Below, one piece after another: positions 14,568 through 22,842 of a DNA stretch of 27,444 nt. The DNA is from Eubacterium sp. CAG:252 (GTDB lineage Bacteria > Bacillota > Clostridia > Lachnospirales > Lachnospiraceae). The number at the start of each line of letters is the position of its first letter. Positions within the stretch are counted from its first letter, which is position 1. Below the pieces are notes generated by a model, which was not told the DNA's origin, made no database searches, and worked only from the letters and a program-made list of their open reading frames with translations. The stretch covers positions 1 to 27,444 of the forward strand of contig FR886275.1 of the NCBI GenBank assembly GCA_000436535.1, written 5' to 3'. Both the position numbers and the translations under genes were made by a program.

Positions 14568-14615
14568 ACAAAAACACCCCTGCCATCATCACCAACGCAA
14601 TGACAGCAGGAGTGT
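14568..14615 (-). terminator. rho-independent terminator of the ABC exporter operon
   Basis: Minus strand ACACTCCTGCTGTCAT, loop, ATGATGGCAGGGGTGT followed by TTTTTGTGTTT. The core is almost identical to the terminator at 9355-9395. Confidence 0.85.
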
Positions 14616-14719
14616 TACCTGATTATCTTTTATTCTATTAATAATTATATATCCAAATATAAAAATTATTTCCACCAACAGAAAATAACCATTCTTCCTG
14701 ATATATGAAACATCTGCTT

Positions 14720-16576
14720 CTACTCCACTTCCTCAAACTGTGAGTTATAAAGGTCTGCATAGAAGCCACCGCCTTTTGCGAGTAATTCCTCATGATTACC
14801 CTGCTCAACGATATCGCCATCTTTCATAACAAGAATAATATCTGCATCCTTTATAGTAGAAAGTCTGTGGGCAATTACAAAGCTTGTTCTGCCCTTCATA
14901 AGATTATCCATGGCGTTCTGTATCTGGATTTCAGTTCTTGTATCAACAGAGGATGTTGCCTCATCCAGAATAAGAATAGGATTGTCAGCAAGAATAGCTC
15001 TTGCTATTGTAAGAAGCTGCTTCTGTCCCTGTGATACATTACTTGCATCCTCGTTAAGCTCCATATTATAACCGCCCGGAAGTGTTTCTATGAAGTGGTG
15101 GGCATGTGCCGCCTTTGCAGCAGCAATAACTTCTTCATCGGTAGCATCAAGCTTTCCGTATCTGATGTTTTCCATAATTGTATCCTTATACAGCCATGTA
15201 TCCTGAAGAACCATACCAAATGCATCTCTTAATTCACGTCTGTTAAAGTCCTTAATATTATGTCCGTCTATGAGTATGCTACCTGAATTCACATCATAAA
15301 ATCTCATAAGAAGCTTAACCATAGTAGTCTTACCTGCACCTGTCGGACCTACGATAGCAACCTTCTGACCCGGCTTAACATTGGCACAGAAGTCCTTTAT
15401 TATAACCTGGTCTTCCTTGTATCCAAATCTTACATGGTCGAATTCAACTTCTCCCTTTATATTATCTGTGGATACAGGATTCTTTACTATCTGTTCTTCT
15501 TCCTCTTCGTCAAGGAATTCAAATACTCTTTCAGATGCCGCTGCCATAGACTGAACCTGATTAATAACCTGTGCAATCTGTGTTATAGGCTGTGTAAAGT
15601 TCTTTACATATTGTATAAATGCCTGAATATCACCTACTGTAATAACACCATTGATAGCAAGCATACCACCTGAAAGTGCAACACCTGCATATCCCAAGTT
15701 ACCAACAAATGCCATAATAGGCTGCATCATTCCTGAGAAGAACTGTGACCTCCAAGCTGAAGAATACAGTATATTGTTAGTTTTGTTAAACTCATCTACC
15801 ATATCCTTTTCCTTGTTAAATGACTTAACAACCATATGTCCACCATAAGTTTCTTCTATCTGTCCATTGATATGACCTAAGTATTCCTGCTGTGTCTTAA
15901 AGTAATTCTGTGACTTCTTGATAACAAAGGATACTAAAGCTACTGATATAGGAAGTATAACGATAGCTATAATAGTCATAAGTGGTGATATACTTAACAT
16001 CATAATAAGCACACCAATCATAGTTGCTGTTGCTGTAATAATCGTTGTTATGCTCTGATTAAGTCCCATACCAAGAGTATCAACATCATTAGTTATTCTT
16101 GAAAGAACTTCGCCGTAAGTCCTACTCTCAAAGTACTTCATAGGCATACGGTTGATTTTCTCAGAAATCTCCTTACGCATCCTGTAACATATCTTCTGTG
16201 ATATGCCTGTCATAATCCAGCCCTGTATAAAGTTGAATATTGCACTGCATGCGTATAATCCAAGCACTATTAAAAGTATCTTTCCTATATACCCAAAGTC
16301 GATACCGCCAGTACCTGCTATTTTTCTCATGAGCCCCTCAGAAAGACCTGTTGTTGCCTTACCAAGTATCTTAGGACCTATTACACTGAATACTGTTGAA
16401 GCTGCTGCCATAACCATAACAAATATTATAGCTATCTTATATGTTCCGATATACTTTATAAGCTTCCCTATAGAACCCTTAAAGTCCTTAGCCTTCTCTG
16501 CCGGCATCATTCCTCTTCCTGGTCCTCCCGGTCCACGTCTTCTAGGAGGCTGCTTGTATGAATTATTATCTGCCAT
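14720..16576 (-). CDS. heterodimeric ABC exporter subunit with consensus catalytic site
   Basis: A 618-residue half-transporter: basic/Gly-rich N-terminus (PPRRRGPGGPGRG), six membrane helices (about residues 45-340), then a nucleotide-binding domain. Walker A GPTGAGKTT (about 405), Q-loop LQDTWLY, Walker B ILILDEATSSVD with the catalytic Glu, and H-loop IAHRLS are canonical. The signature motif is altered to VSQGQ (normally LSGGQ). With the partner encoded immediately upstream it forms a type IV exporter of the BmrCD/TM287-288 kind; this subunit supplies the Walker motifs of the competent ATP site. Starts 2 bases after the partner's stop, with GGAGG inside the partner gene end. Drug or lipid substrate unknown. 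Confidence 0.94.
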   Translation of the reverse strand: MADNNSYKQPPRRRGPGGPGRGMMPAEKAKDFKGSIGKLIKYIGTYKIAIIFVMVMAAASTVFSVIGPKILGKATTGLSEGLMRKIAGTGGIDFGYIGKILLIVLGLYACSAIFNFIQGWIMTGISQKICYRMRKEISEKINRMPMKYFESRTYGEVLSRITNDVDTLGMGLNQSITTIITATATMIGVLIMMLSISPLMTIIAIVILPISVALVSFVIKKSQNYFKTQQEYLGHINGQIEETYGGHMVVKSFNKEKDMVDEFNKTNNILYSSAWRSQFFSGMMQPIMAFVGNLGYAGVALSGGMLAINGVITVGDIQAFIQYVKNFTQPITQIAQVINQVQSMAAASERVFEFLDEEEEEQIVKNPVSTDNIKGEVEFDHVRFGYKEDQVIIKDFCANVKPGQKVAIVGPTGAGKTTMVKLLMRFYDVNSGSILIDGHNIKDFNRRELRDAFGMVLQDTWLYKDTIMENIRYGKLDATDEEVIAAAKAAHAHHFIETLPGGYNMELNEDASNVSQGQKQLLTIARAILADNPILILDEATSSVDTRTEIQIQNAMDNLMKGRTSFVIAHRLSTIKDADIILVMKDGDIVEQGNHEELLAKGGGFYADLYNSQFEEVE

Positions 16577-16578
16577 AA

Positions 16579-18987
16579 TTATGCTTCCTCCTTTCCATCA
16601 GATATACTATGTCCGTTTTTTTCAATAAATTCATCTGCTGTTTCCTCATTACCTTCAGCAGAATTAAATGTATCCAAAGACTGTGACGATACGGAAGCTT
16701 CAAGCTCTTTAGCTGATAACTGTGACTTTGCTATCTGCTGGTATACTTCACAGTTCTTCATAAGCTCTTCGTGAGTACCCTTTCCGACTATCTTTCCCTC
16801 ATCCATAACAAGTATCTGTTCTGCATGAAGAATAGTGCTTATTCTCTGCGCTACTATAATAACTGTACTGTCTGTAACCTTTGATGCAAGTGCCTTTCTT
16901 AATGCTGCATCTGTCTTTAAGTCAAGTGCTGAAAAGCTGTCATCAAATATGAATATCTTAGGGTTCTTTGCTATGGCTCTTGCTATAGAAAGTCTCTGCT
17001 TCTGTCCACCTGAAACATTAATACCACCCTGTGCAATAGGTGCTTCGTACTTTCCTGACTTTTCTTCTATAAACTCTGAAGCCTGTGCAATATCAGCAGC
17101 TTCCTTAACAGTATCCATAGATGCATCATCAACACCAAACTTAATATTAGACTCAATAGTACCTGAGAAAAGTACACCCTTCTGTGGTACATATCCTAAT
17201 TCATCCCTTAACTCCTGCATAGATATATTTCTTATATCTTCACCGTCAAGAGTAATAGAACCCTGTGTGACATCGTAAAGTCTTGGAATAAGATTAACAA
17301 GTGTTGACTTTCCGCATCCCGTACTTCCTATGATAGCAGTCGTCTTTCCCGGCTCTGCCACAAAGTCAATATCTTCAAGCGCATTTTCAGATGCACCCGG
17401 ATACTTAAAGTTCACATGATTAAATGAAAGTAATCCCTTATGTGCCTTAAGGCTCTTAGGATTATCGCAGTCCCTTATAGACGACTGTGTGTTAATAACC
17501 TCGTCTATACGGTCAGCAGCAACAATAGCTCTTGGAAGCATAATTGACATCATAGTAAGCATAAGGAATGACATAACTATCTGCATTGCATAAGTAATAA
17601 ATGCTGTCATTGAGCCTACCTGCATAACACCGCTGTCAATTCTGTGCGCAGCCACCCATACTATTCCAACAGAAAGACAGTTCATAATAAGCATCATAAC
17701 TGGCATCATAAATGTCATAACTCTGTTAGTAAAAAGCATTGTCTTTGTAAGGTCTTTATTTGCCTTATCAAATCTTTCTTCTTCCTTCTTCTCTCTTCCA
17801 AATGCTCTTATAACTGAAAGTCCTGTAAGAATTTCTCTTGATACAAGATTGACATTATCAACAAGCTTCTGCATCTTTTTAAACTTTGGCATAGCAACTG
17901 CCATAAGAACAAGTACAAAGCCAACAATAACAAGAACTGCAAGAGCGATAACCCACTCCATTCCTGCGCCTGTTGACATAACCTTTATAATACCACCGAT
18001 ACCTATTATTGGTGCATAAAGTACCATTCTTAATACAAGCACACATACCATCTGTATCTGCTGTACATCATTAGTTGTACGTGTGATAAGTGAAGCTGTC
18101 GAGAACTTATCAAGCTCTGCATTAGAAAAGCTCATAACATTCCTGTAAACCTTGCCTCTTAAGTCACGGCCTACACCAGCACCAACGCGTGATGCAAAAA
18201 ATGCTACTAATACTGTACATAATGCTATAAGAAGCGCTATACCAACCATCTTGGCACCTGATACCCACAGATAACGTGTCTGTATAGCCTTCATATCCAT
18301 GCCTGCCTTTGCATCCATAGACTTGGCATATGCCCTTCCCATAGATGAAACAAGTGATGACCCCATAGTGTCAAATGTTGTCTTAAAGCTGTCTCTCATA
18401 GATATAAATGTATCCTTAGGCATCTGGTCTCTGTCATACATAGCCTTGAATATCTGTCTCATATCTACGCACTCAGTTGGCACCATATCACCATCTGAAT
18501 TCTCCATATCAACATAGAAAGAGTCCAATTCAACTCCTATCTTCTTGCCAATATCAGCAACTGATACGTTAGAAAGTGCGCCAGCATCAACTCCCATCTG
18601 TGCCGCCATCTGCTCTCTGAACTGTGTTGCTGTCACTGATGACATCTGATTATTGATAATAAGTGCCATCGCCAGTGTATCATCATATTCATCAAGCTTT
18701 TTTTCATTCTTTTCTGTAAGCTTGTAAATATCGCCATCCTGTTCATAACAGCTTTCCCATATACTTATTTCTTCATCCGTCATAAACATTTTAGCTATAT
18801 CATATTCATCTTTAGTTATTTTTTCTGGAATACTGTGCCCTATACCACCATTCTGGATACCAACATCGATGATATCAGATGTGTACTGTGGAAGCGCAAG
18901 GTCACCATTTGCCTGCAATATCAGCAGTATCAGTATTATGATAACCGACTTCCAGTATGGAGCAATACTTTTTAATATTCTGCTCAT
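16579..18987 (-). CDS. heterodimeric ABC exporter subunit with degenerate catalytic site and large extracellular insert
   Basis: An 802-residue half-transporter. Between helix 1 (residues 13-32) and helix 2 (about 235-260) lies an acidic, Met-rich, mostly helical insert of about 200 residues predicted outside the cell. The nucleotide domain has Walker A GSTGCGKST (about 557) and a normal VSGGQ signature. Walker B ends IFIFDDSFSALD with Asp in place of the catalytic Glu, and the H-loop reads VAQRIS with Gln in place of His. This is the classic degenerate subunit. A charged C-terminal tail of about 45 residues follows. First gene of the operon. Confidence 0.93.
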   Translation of the reverse strand: MSRILKSIAPYWKSVIIILILLILQANGDLALPQYTSDIIDVGIQNGGIGHSIPEKITKDEYDIAKMFMTDEEISIWESCYEQDGDIYKLTEKNEKKLDEYDDTLAMALIINNQMSSVTATQFREQMAAQMGVDAGALSNVSVADIGKKIGVELDSFYVDMENSDGDMVPTECVDMRQIFKAMYDRDQMPKDTFISMRDSFKTTFDTMGSSLVSSMGRAYAKSMDAKAGMDMKAIQTRYLWVSGAKMVGIALLIALCTVLVAFFASRVGAGVGRDLRGKVYRNVMSFSNAELDKFSTASLITRTTNDVQQIQMVCVLVLRMVLYAPIIGIGGIIKVMSTGAGMEWVIALAVLVIVGFVLVLMAVAMPKFKKMQKLVDNVNLVSREILTGLSVIRAFGREKKEEERFDKANKDLTKTMLFTNRVMTFMMPVMMLIMNCLSVGIVWVAAHRIDSGVMQVGSMTAFITYAMQIVMSFLMLTMMSIMLPRAIVAADRIDEVINTQSSIRDCDNPKSLKAHKGLLSFNHVNFKYPGASENALEDIDFVAEPGKTTAIIGSTGCGKSTLVNLIPRLYDVTQGSITLDGEDIRNISMQELRDELGYVPQKGVLFSGTIESNIKFGVDDASMDTVKEAADIAQASEFIEEKSGKYEAPIAQGGINVSGGQKQRLSIARAIAKNPKIFIFDDSFSALDLKTDAALRKALASKVTDSTVIIVAQRISTILHAEQILVMDEGKIVGKGTHEELMKNCEVYQQIAKSQLSAKELEASVSSQSLDTFNSAEGNEETADEFIEKNGHSISDGKEEA

Positions 18988-19455
18988 AACCGTCCCTTTC
19001 TTTCCTTAAACTCTCTTTATTTATAATATAATCAATATTAGGCAATAATAGCATTATTGAGAAAATATGTAAATTAAGGAAATAAAAAGCATTTATTAAG
19101 TCTTTCTAAACATTAATTCAGAATTATTCTTAATGTATGCAATTTAAAGCAAAATATATCTTGTATACAATATCCTTCTATGTTATTATACGCATTGAGC
19201 GTTATTCATCAGAAAATGCATCAGAATATATTTATTTAATATTTTTATATTTCACATAACCTGCATAATGATGCGCGACCTTTACGGCGTGTAAACATTA
19301 CATTTTTATGTATTAATATCAGATGTATCAACATTTTATTATTTTATTATCTTATTAATAATATTTCTGTGCATATCCCCATGATTAAACGCTACTAATA
19401 AATGTCTGAAAGACAGGTGAGTTGTACCATTTTATCAGACGAAAAGGAGAATATT
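18988..19455. other. divergent intergenic region between ABC exporter and ECF S component
   Basis: 468 bases with no supported gene. It carries a palindrome at 19043-19059, and just before the ECF gene a possible weak leader hairpin (GTCTGA near 19403, TCAGAC near 19436). No known riboswitch consensus was recognised. Confidence 0.5.
19043..19059. promoter_or_regulatory. 17-bp palindrome, candidate operator of the ABC exporter operon
   Basis: CAATAAT, AGC, ATTATTG, located about 60 bases before the exporter start, overlapping a plausible -35 region (TATAAA lies 17 bp downstream). MarR-like spacing; no regulator gene is adjacent. Confidence 0.35.
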
Positions 19456-20100
19456 ATGAGTAACATTGAAACAAACAACACAGCAGTGGCAAGGAAAACA
19501 TTTACCACTAAGTACATGGTAGAGCTTGCAGCAATGATAGCTATCATTATTATTATGGCTTTCACACCTCTTGGCTACATCAAGCTTCCCGGTCTTACCA
19601 TCACATTTCTTACTATACCTGTAGCTGTAGGCGCTATTTTACTTGGACCTGTAGGTGGTCTTATATGCGGTCTTACATTCGGTCTTACAAGCCTTTATCA
19701 GGCAGTTACTGGTGGTTCCGTATTTACATTTGCATTATTTAACTTAAATCCTGTATTCACTATAATACTTACAGTTGTTCCAAGAATGCTTGAAGGTTTA
19801 CTTACAGGTCTTATCTTTAAGGCTCTTCACAACATAAAAAGTGTACAGAAGATTTCTTATTATATAGCAAGTCTTGCATGCCCACTTCTTAACACACTTC
19901 TCTTTATGAGTACACTTGTAGCACTTTTCTACAGAACAGACTTTATACAGACTTATGTAACTAAGTTCGGCGTTGGCAATCCATTTACATTCGTAGTTGC
20001 CTTCGTTGGAACACAGGGTGCTATTGAAGCTGTAGTATGCTTCATCGTTGCCAGCATACTCTCAAGGTCATTGTATGCAATACTTATGAAAAATGCGTAA
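19456..20100 (+). CDS. ECF transporter S component (vitamin-type substrate-binding membrane protein)
   Basis: A 214-residue protein with about six membrane helices. It contains LPGLTITFLTIPVAVGAILLG, here cut to its key part, and GLICGLTFGLTSLYQAVTGG, characteristic of S components that bind a vitamin and dock on a shared EcfAA'T module encoded elsewhere. The start ATG 19456 has AAGGAG six bases upstream; the earlier in-frame ATG at 19402 has none. Substrate cannot be assigned; pantothenate-type or other vitamins are possible. Single gene followed by a strong terminator. Confidence 0.85.
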   Translation: MSNIETNNTAVARKTFTTKYMVELAAMIAIIIIMAFTPLGYIKLPGLTITFLTIPVAVGAILLGPVGGLICGLTFGLTSLYQAVTGGSVFTFALFNLNPVFTIILTVVPRMLEGLLTGLIFKALHNIKSVQKISYYIASLACPLLNTLLFMSTLVALFYRTDFIQTYVTKFGVGNPFTFVVAFVGTQGAIEAVVCFIVASILSRSLYAILMKNA

Positions 20101-20142
20101 ATTGCTTTTTATACTGACATAATAATATGATGTAAGGGGCAA

Positions 20143-20195
20143 GAGGTCAAAAAGCCGTTCGTGCTTGCACGATAAGACTTTTGACTTTTAGACCC
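20143..20195. repeat. hairpin element with GCTTGC centre
   Basis: Nested inverted repeat: AGGTCAAAAAG and CTTTTGACTTTTAGACC outside, TCGTGC (20159-20164), TT, GCACGA (20167-20172) inside, followed by TAAG. A similar arrangement with ATGAGC, TT, GCTCAT, TAAG occurs at 25769-25811. Confidence 0.45.
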
Positions 20196-20210
20196 GCCTA
20201 ATAGCAAAAA

Positions 20211-20260
20211 CGGCTGTGCCCTGGCGGTTTTGATACCGCCAGAGCACAGCCAGTTTTTAT
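20211..20260. terminator. strong bidirectional terminator
   Basis: GGCTGTGC-C-CTGGCGGT, short loop, ACCGCCAG-A-GCACAGCC, followed by AGTTTTTATTATT on plus and GTTTTTGCTATT on minus. It serves the ECF gene (plus) and the sensor remnant (minus). Confidence 0.9.
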
Positions 20261-20326
20261 TATTATATAACCATCACTATACCGTTTTTTCACATTATAT
20301 ATAGCCATCATTATACAATTTTTATA

Positions 20327-20776
20327 TTATATTTCCTTCTCTATATGAGAAAGAAGCTCATTAATCTCATCTGCCAGACGGTTCATCTCCGTACTGTTAG
20401 ACTCAGGAATACGTATAGAATAGTCCTGTGTTTTCTTAATAGTATCAAAAACAGACATTATATTTTCAATAGGTGTCATTATATTCTTAGTTACAAGTAT
20501 CTGGGCAACAAACAGACAGAGCACAAGGAATAAGAGAACAAGTCCCAACATAAAACTATATGCTCTGCAAGTCTGCCTCTGTTCACTCAGGTTCTCTGTA
20601 ACACGTATTCCCCAGTCTGTGTAATCCACATCGGAATAATAAGTTACATAATCATCTCCCTGATACATATAATATATCTTTCCTGATGGATTACTTTCAT
20701 GGTCAACCTCATCCCATGCTTTCTGGAAACCGTTTCTCTCTGAGTTACTGGTAAAAACAATTGAGAATAATATTAA
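20327..20776 (-). pseudogene. sensor protein fragment (extracellular segment, TM, HAMP) truncated at both ends
   Basis: The frame starts directly after the dehydratase stop and reads an extracellular piece (NSERNGFQKAWDEVDHES; GKIYYMYQGDD), DWGIRVTENLSEQ, a membrane helix (FMLGLVLLFLVLCLFVAQIL), then a HAMP domain beginning TKNIMTPIENIMSVFDTI and ending NELLSHIEKEI before a stop. The N-terminal helix and any kinase or cyclase output domain are missing. A shorter frame from ATG 20668 is possible, but the product would have no output domain. Confidence 0.7.
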
Positions 20777-22522
20777 TTAATATTCAAGATATGCACCCTT
20801 CATCGGACTTGCAGCATGCTCGCTGAATAATCTTAACACACCCTTTTCATACTTAGGCTTTCTTGGTGTCCACTTTGCTCTTCTTTCCTTTAATATCTCA
20901 TCAATTTCTTCCATTGACTTATGTTCACCTGCAACACCAATTATATTTAATTTCCTTTCCATAACATCTATTTCAATAAGGTCGCCTTCTTCTACAAGTG
21001 CTATAGGACCTCCATCTACAGCTTCCGGACTACAATGTCCGATAACCGGACCTGTTGAAGCACCTGAAAAACGTCCATCTGTGATTAATGCTATGCTTTT
21101 TCCTAATTCCTTATCACTGCTTATCGCCTCTGATGTGTAAAACATTTCAGGCATTCCGCTTCCCTTAGGTCCTTCATATCTTATAAATACTGCATCGCCC
21201 TTCTGCACTTTATGTTTAAGAACTGCATCAAGACATTCCTCCTCACTATCAAATGGCCTTGCTCTTAATACTGACTTAAACATTTCCTTAGGGCAGGCTG
21301 TATGTTTGATAACTGCTCCCTCTGGCGCAAGATTTCCCTTAAGTACTGCAATACTTCCATCAGTTCCTATAGCATTATCATATGAACGGATAATATCGTA
21401 TCTTGTAATATTTATATTATATCTCTTATTGAATTCCTGAAGCCATTTATCACATTTTTCATAGAAACCATTATTCTTTAATTCCTCAAGATTTTCACCA
21501 AGTGTCCTGCCTGTAACTGTCATAACATCAAGATGCAGATGCTGCTTTATCTCTTCCATAATAGCTGGAACTCCACCTGCATAATAAAAACATTCTGCCG
21601 GCCAGCGACCTGCTGGTCTTACATCAAGAAGATACCTTGCATTTCTGTGTAATCTGTCAAATGTATCACCTGTAATCTCTATTCCAAATTCGTGTGCAAT
21701 AGCCGGAATATGAAGAAGACAATTAGTACTTCCTGATATAGCTGCATGGACAAGAATTGCATTTTCAAAACTATCCATAGTTACTATATCTGATGGTTTC
21801 ATATCTTTCATCTTAGCAAGCCTTACTGACTGTCTTCCGGCTTCTCTGGCATATTCAAGAAGGTCAGGACTTGTTGCTGGCATAAGTGCGCTTCCCGGTA
21901 ATGCAAGTCCAAGTGCCTCTGCCATAATCTGTAAAGTAGAAGCTGTTCCTATAAATGAGCACGCTCCACAGCTAGGACATGCATTACATTTAGCCCAATC
22001 AAGCTTTTCTTCGTCTATCTCACCTCTTTCATACTGCGCACTATACATACCGAGCTGCTCTAATGTAAGCATATCGGGACCCGCATTCATAGTTCCACCC
22101 GGCACAAATACTGAAGGAATATTAACTCTTGCCAGTCCCATAAGATTACCCGGAACACCTTTATCACAGCTTGAAAGATATACTCCGGCATCAAATGGTG
22201 TCGCATTGGCATGTATTTCTATCATATTGGCAATCATTTCCCTGCTTGCAAGGCTGTAATTAATACCATCTGTTCCCTGACTCTCTCCATCACATATATC
22301 AGTACAGTAATATCTTGCACCATATCCGCCTTCCTCTGCTATGCCTTTACGGACTTCTTCTACTAATATATTAAGATGTCCACTTCCGGGATGGCTGTCA
22401 CCATATGTACTTTCTACCATAACCTGTACTTTTCCCAAATCCTCTTTTTTCCAGCCTGTACCTATTCTTAAAGGGTCTAACTCTGGAGCTGACTTTCTCA
22501 TTTCCTGACTTTTTAAACACAT
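20777..22522 (-). CDS. IlvD/Edd-family dehydratase, probably of a sugar acid
   Basis: A 581-residue Fe-S dehydratase. SSCDKGVPGNLMG (about residue 117) and CNACPSCGACSFIGTAST (about 180-197) supply cluster cysteines; ITDGRFSGA near residue 490 is the conserved C-terminal motif. The family includes dihydroxy-acid dehydratase (IlvD), phosphogluconate dehydratase and xylonate/arabonate dehydratases. Here the gene follows a GntP permease and is divergent from a GntR regulator, which favours a hexonate or pentonate substrate over branched-chain synthesis (inference). No KDG kinase or aldolase gene is adjacent. AGGCAGG ribosome site before ATG. Confidence 0.88.
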   Translation of the reverse strand: MCLKSQEMRKSAPELDPLRIGTGWKKEDLGKVQVMVESTYGDSHPGSGHLNILVEEVRKGIAEEGGYGARYYCTDICDGESQGTDGINYSLASREMIANMIEIHANATPFDAGVYLSSCDKGVPGNLMGLARVNIPSVFVPGGTMNAGPDMLTLEQLGMYSAQYERGEIDEEKLDWAKCNACPSCGACSFIGTASTLQIMAEALGLALPGSALMPATSPDLLEYAREAGRQSVRLAKMKDMKPSDIVTMDSFENAILVHAAISGSTNCLLHIPAIAHEFGIEITGDTFDRLHRNARYLLDVRPAGRWPAECFYYAGGVPAIMEEIKQHLHLDVMTVTGRTLGENLEELKNNGFYEKCDKWLQEFNKRYNINITRYDIIRSYDNAIGTDGSIAVLKGNLAPEGAVIKHTACPKEMFKSVLRARPFDSEEECLDAVLKHKVQKGDAVFIRYEGPKGSGMPEMFYTSEAISSDKELGKSIALITDGRFSGASTGPVIGHCSPEAVDGGPIALVEEGDLIEIDVMERKLNIIGVAGEHKSMEEIDEILKERRAKWTPRKPKYEKGVLRLFSEHAASPMKGAYLEY

Positions 22523-22566
22523 AATATTTACCTGCCTTTCTTTTATTCAATATATTAATTTAATTT

Positions 22567-22803
22567 TTAATTTCTTAACAAATTCATCTTTTCAAGCTTG
22601 TGATATACTTCTTTTTTTTCACTTTCATCTACACTCATTTCAACATTATCAAACTGAGGCAGACTGAATACACCCAACATTGATTTAGCATCTACAACAT
22701 ATCTTCCGCATATTAAATCAACATCATTCTTACACGCCTCTGCTATCTGAACCAGATGTTTGGCATCTGTCATATTATTTAAATATACTGGTATTCTTAC
22801 CAT
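22567..22803 (-). CDS. HPr-like protein without the phosphorylatable histidine
   Basis: A 78-residue protein aligned to HPr: KHLVQIAEACKNDVDLICGR corresponds to the helix 1/strand region and VDAKSMLGVFSL to the regulatory-serine helix (Ser in KSMLG retained). The active-site loop GLHARPA is replaced by NNMTDAKH, so no His-15 equivalent is present at that spot. Probably regulatory rather than a phosphocarrier, in the manner of Crh (inference). AGGAGG ribosome site. Located between the permease and dehydratase genes with gaps of 39 and 44 bases, so it is in one operon. Confidence 0.75.
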   Translation of the reverse strand: MVRIPVYLNNMTDAKHLVQIAEACKNDVDLICGRYVVDAKSMLGVFSLPQFDNVEMSVDESEKKEVYHKLEKMNLLRN

Positions 22804-22842
22804 TATGTAACCTCCTGTTTAACACCTTTCATTAAGTTACCT

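Noticed and set aside
16203..16628. 141-residue plus-strand ORF opposite the ABC exporter genes
   Set aside because: Shadow of the transmembrane region on the other strand; no ribosome site.
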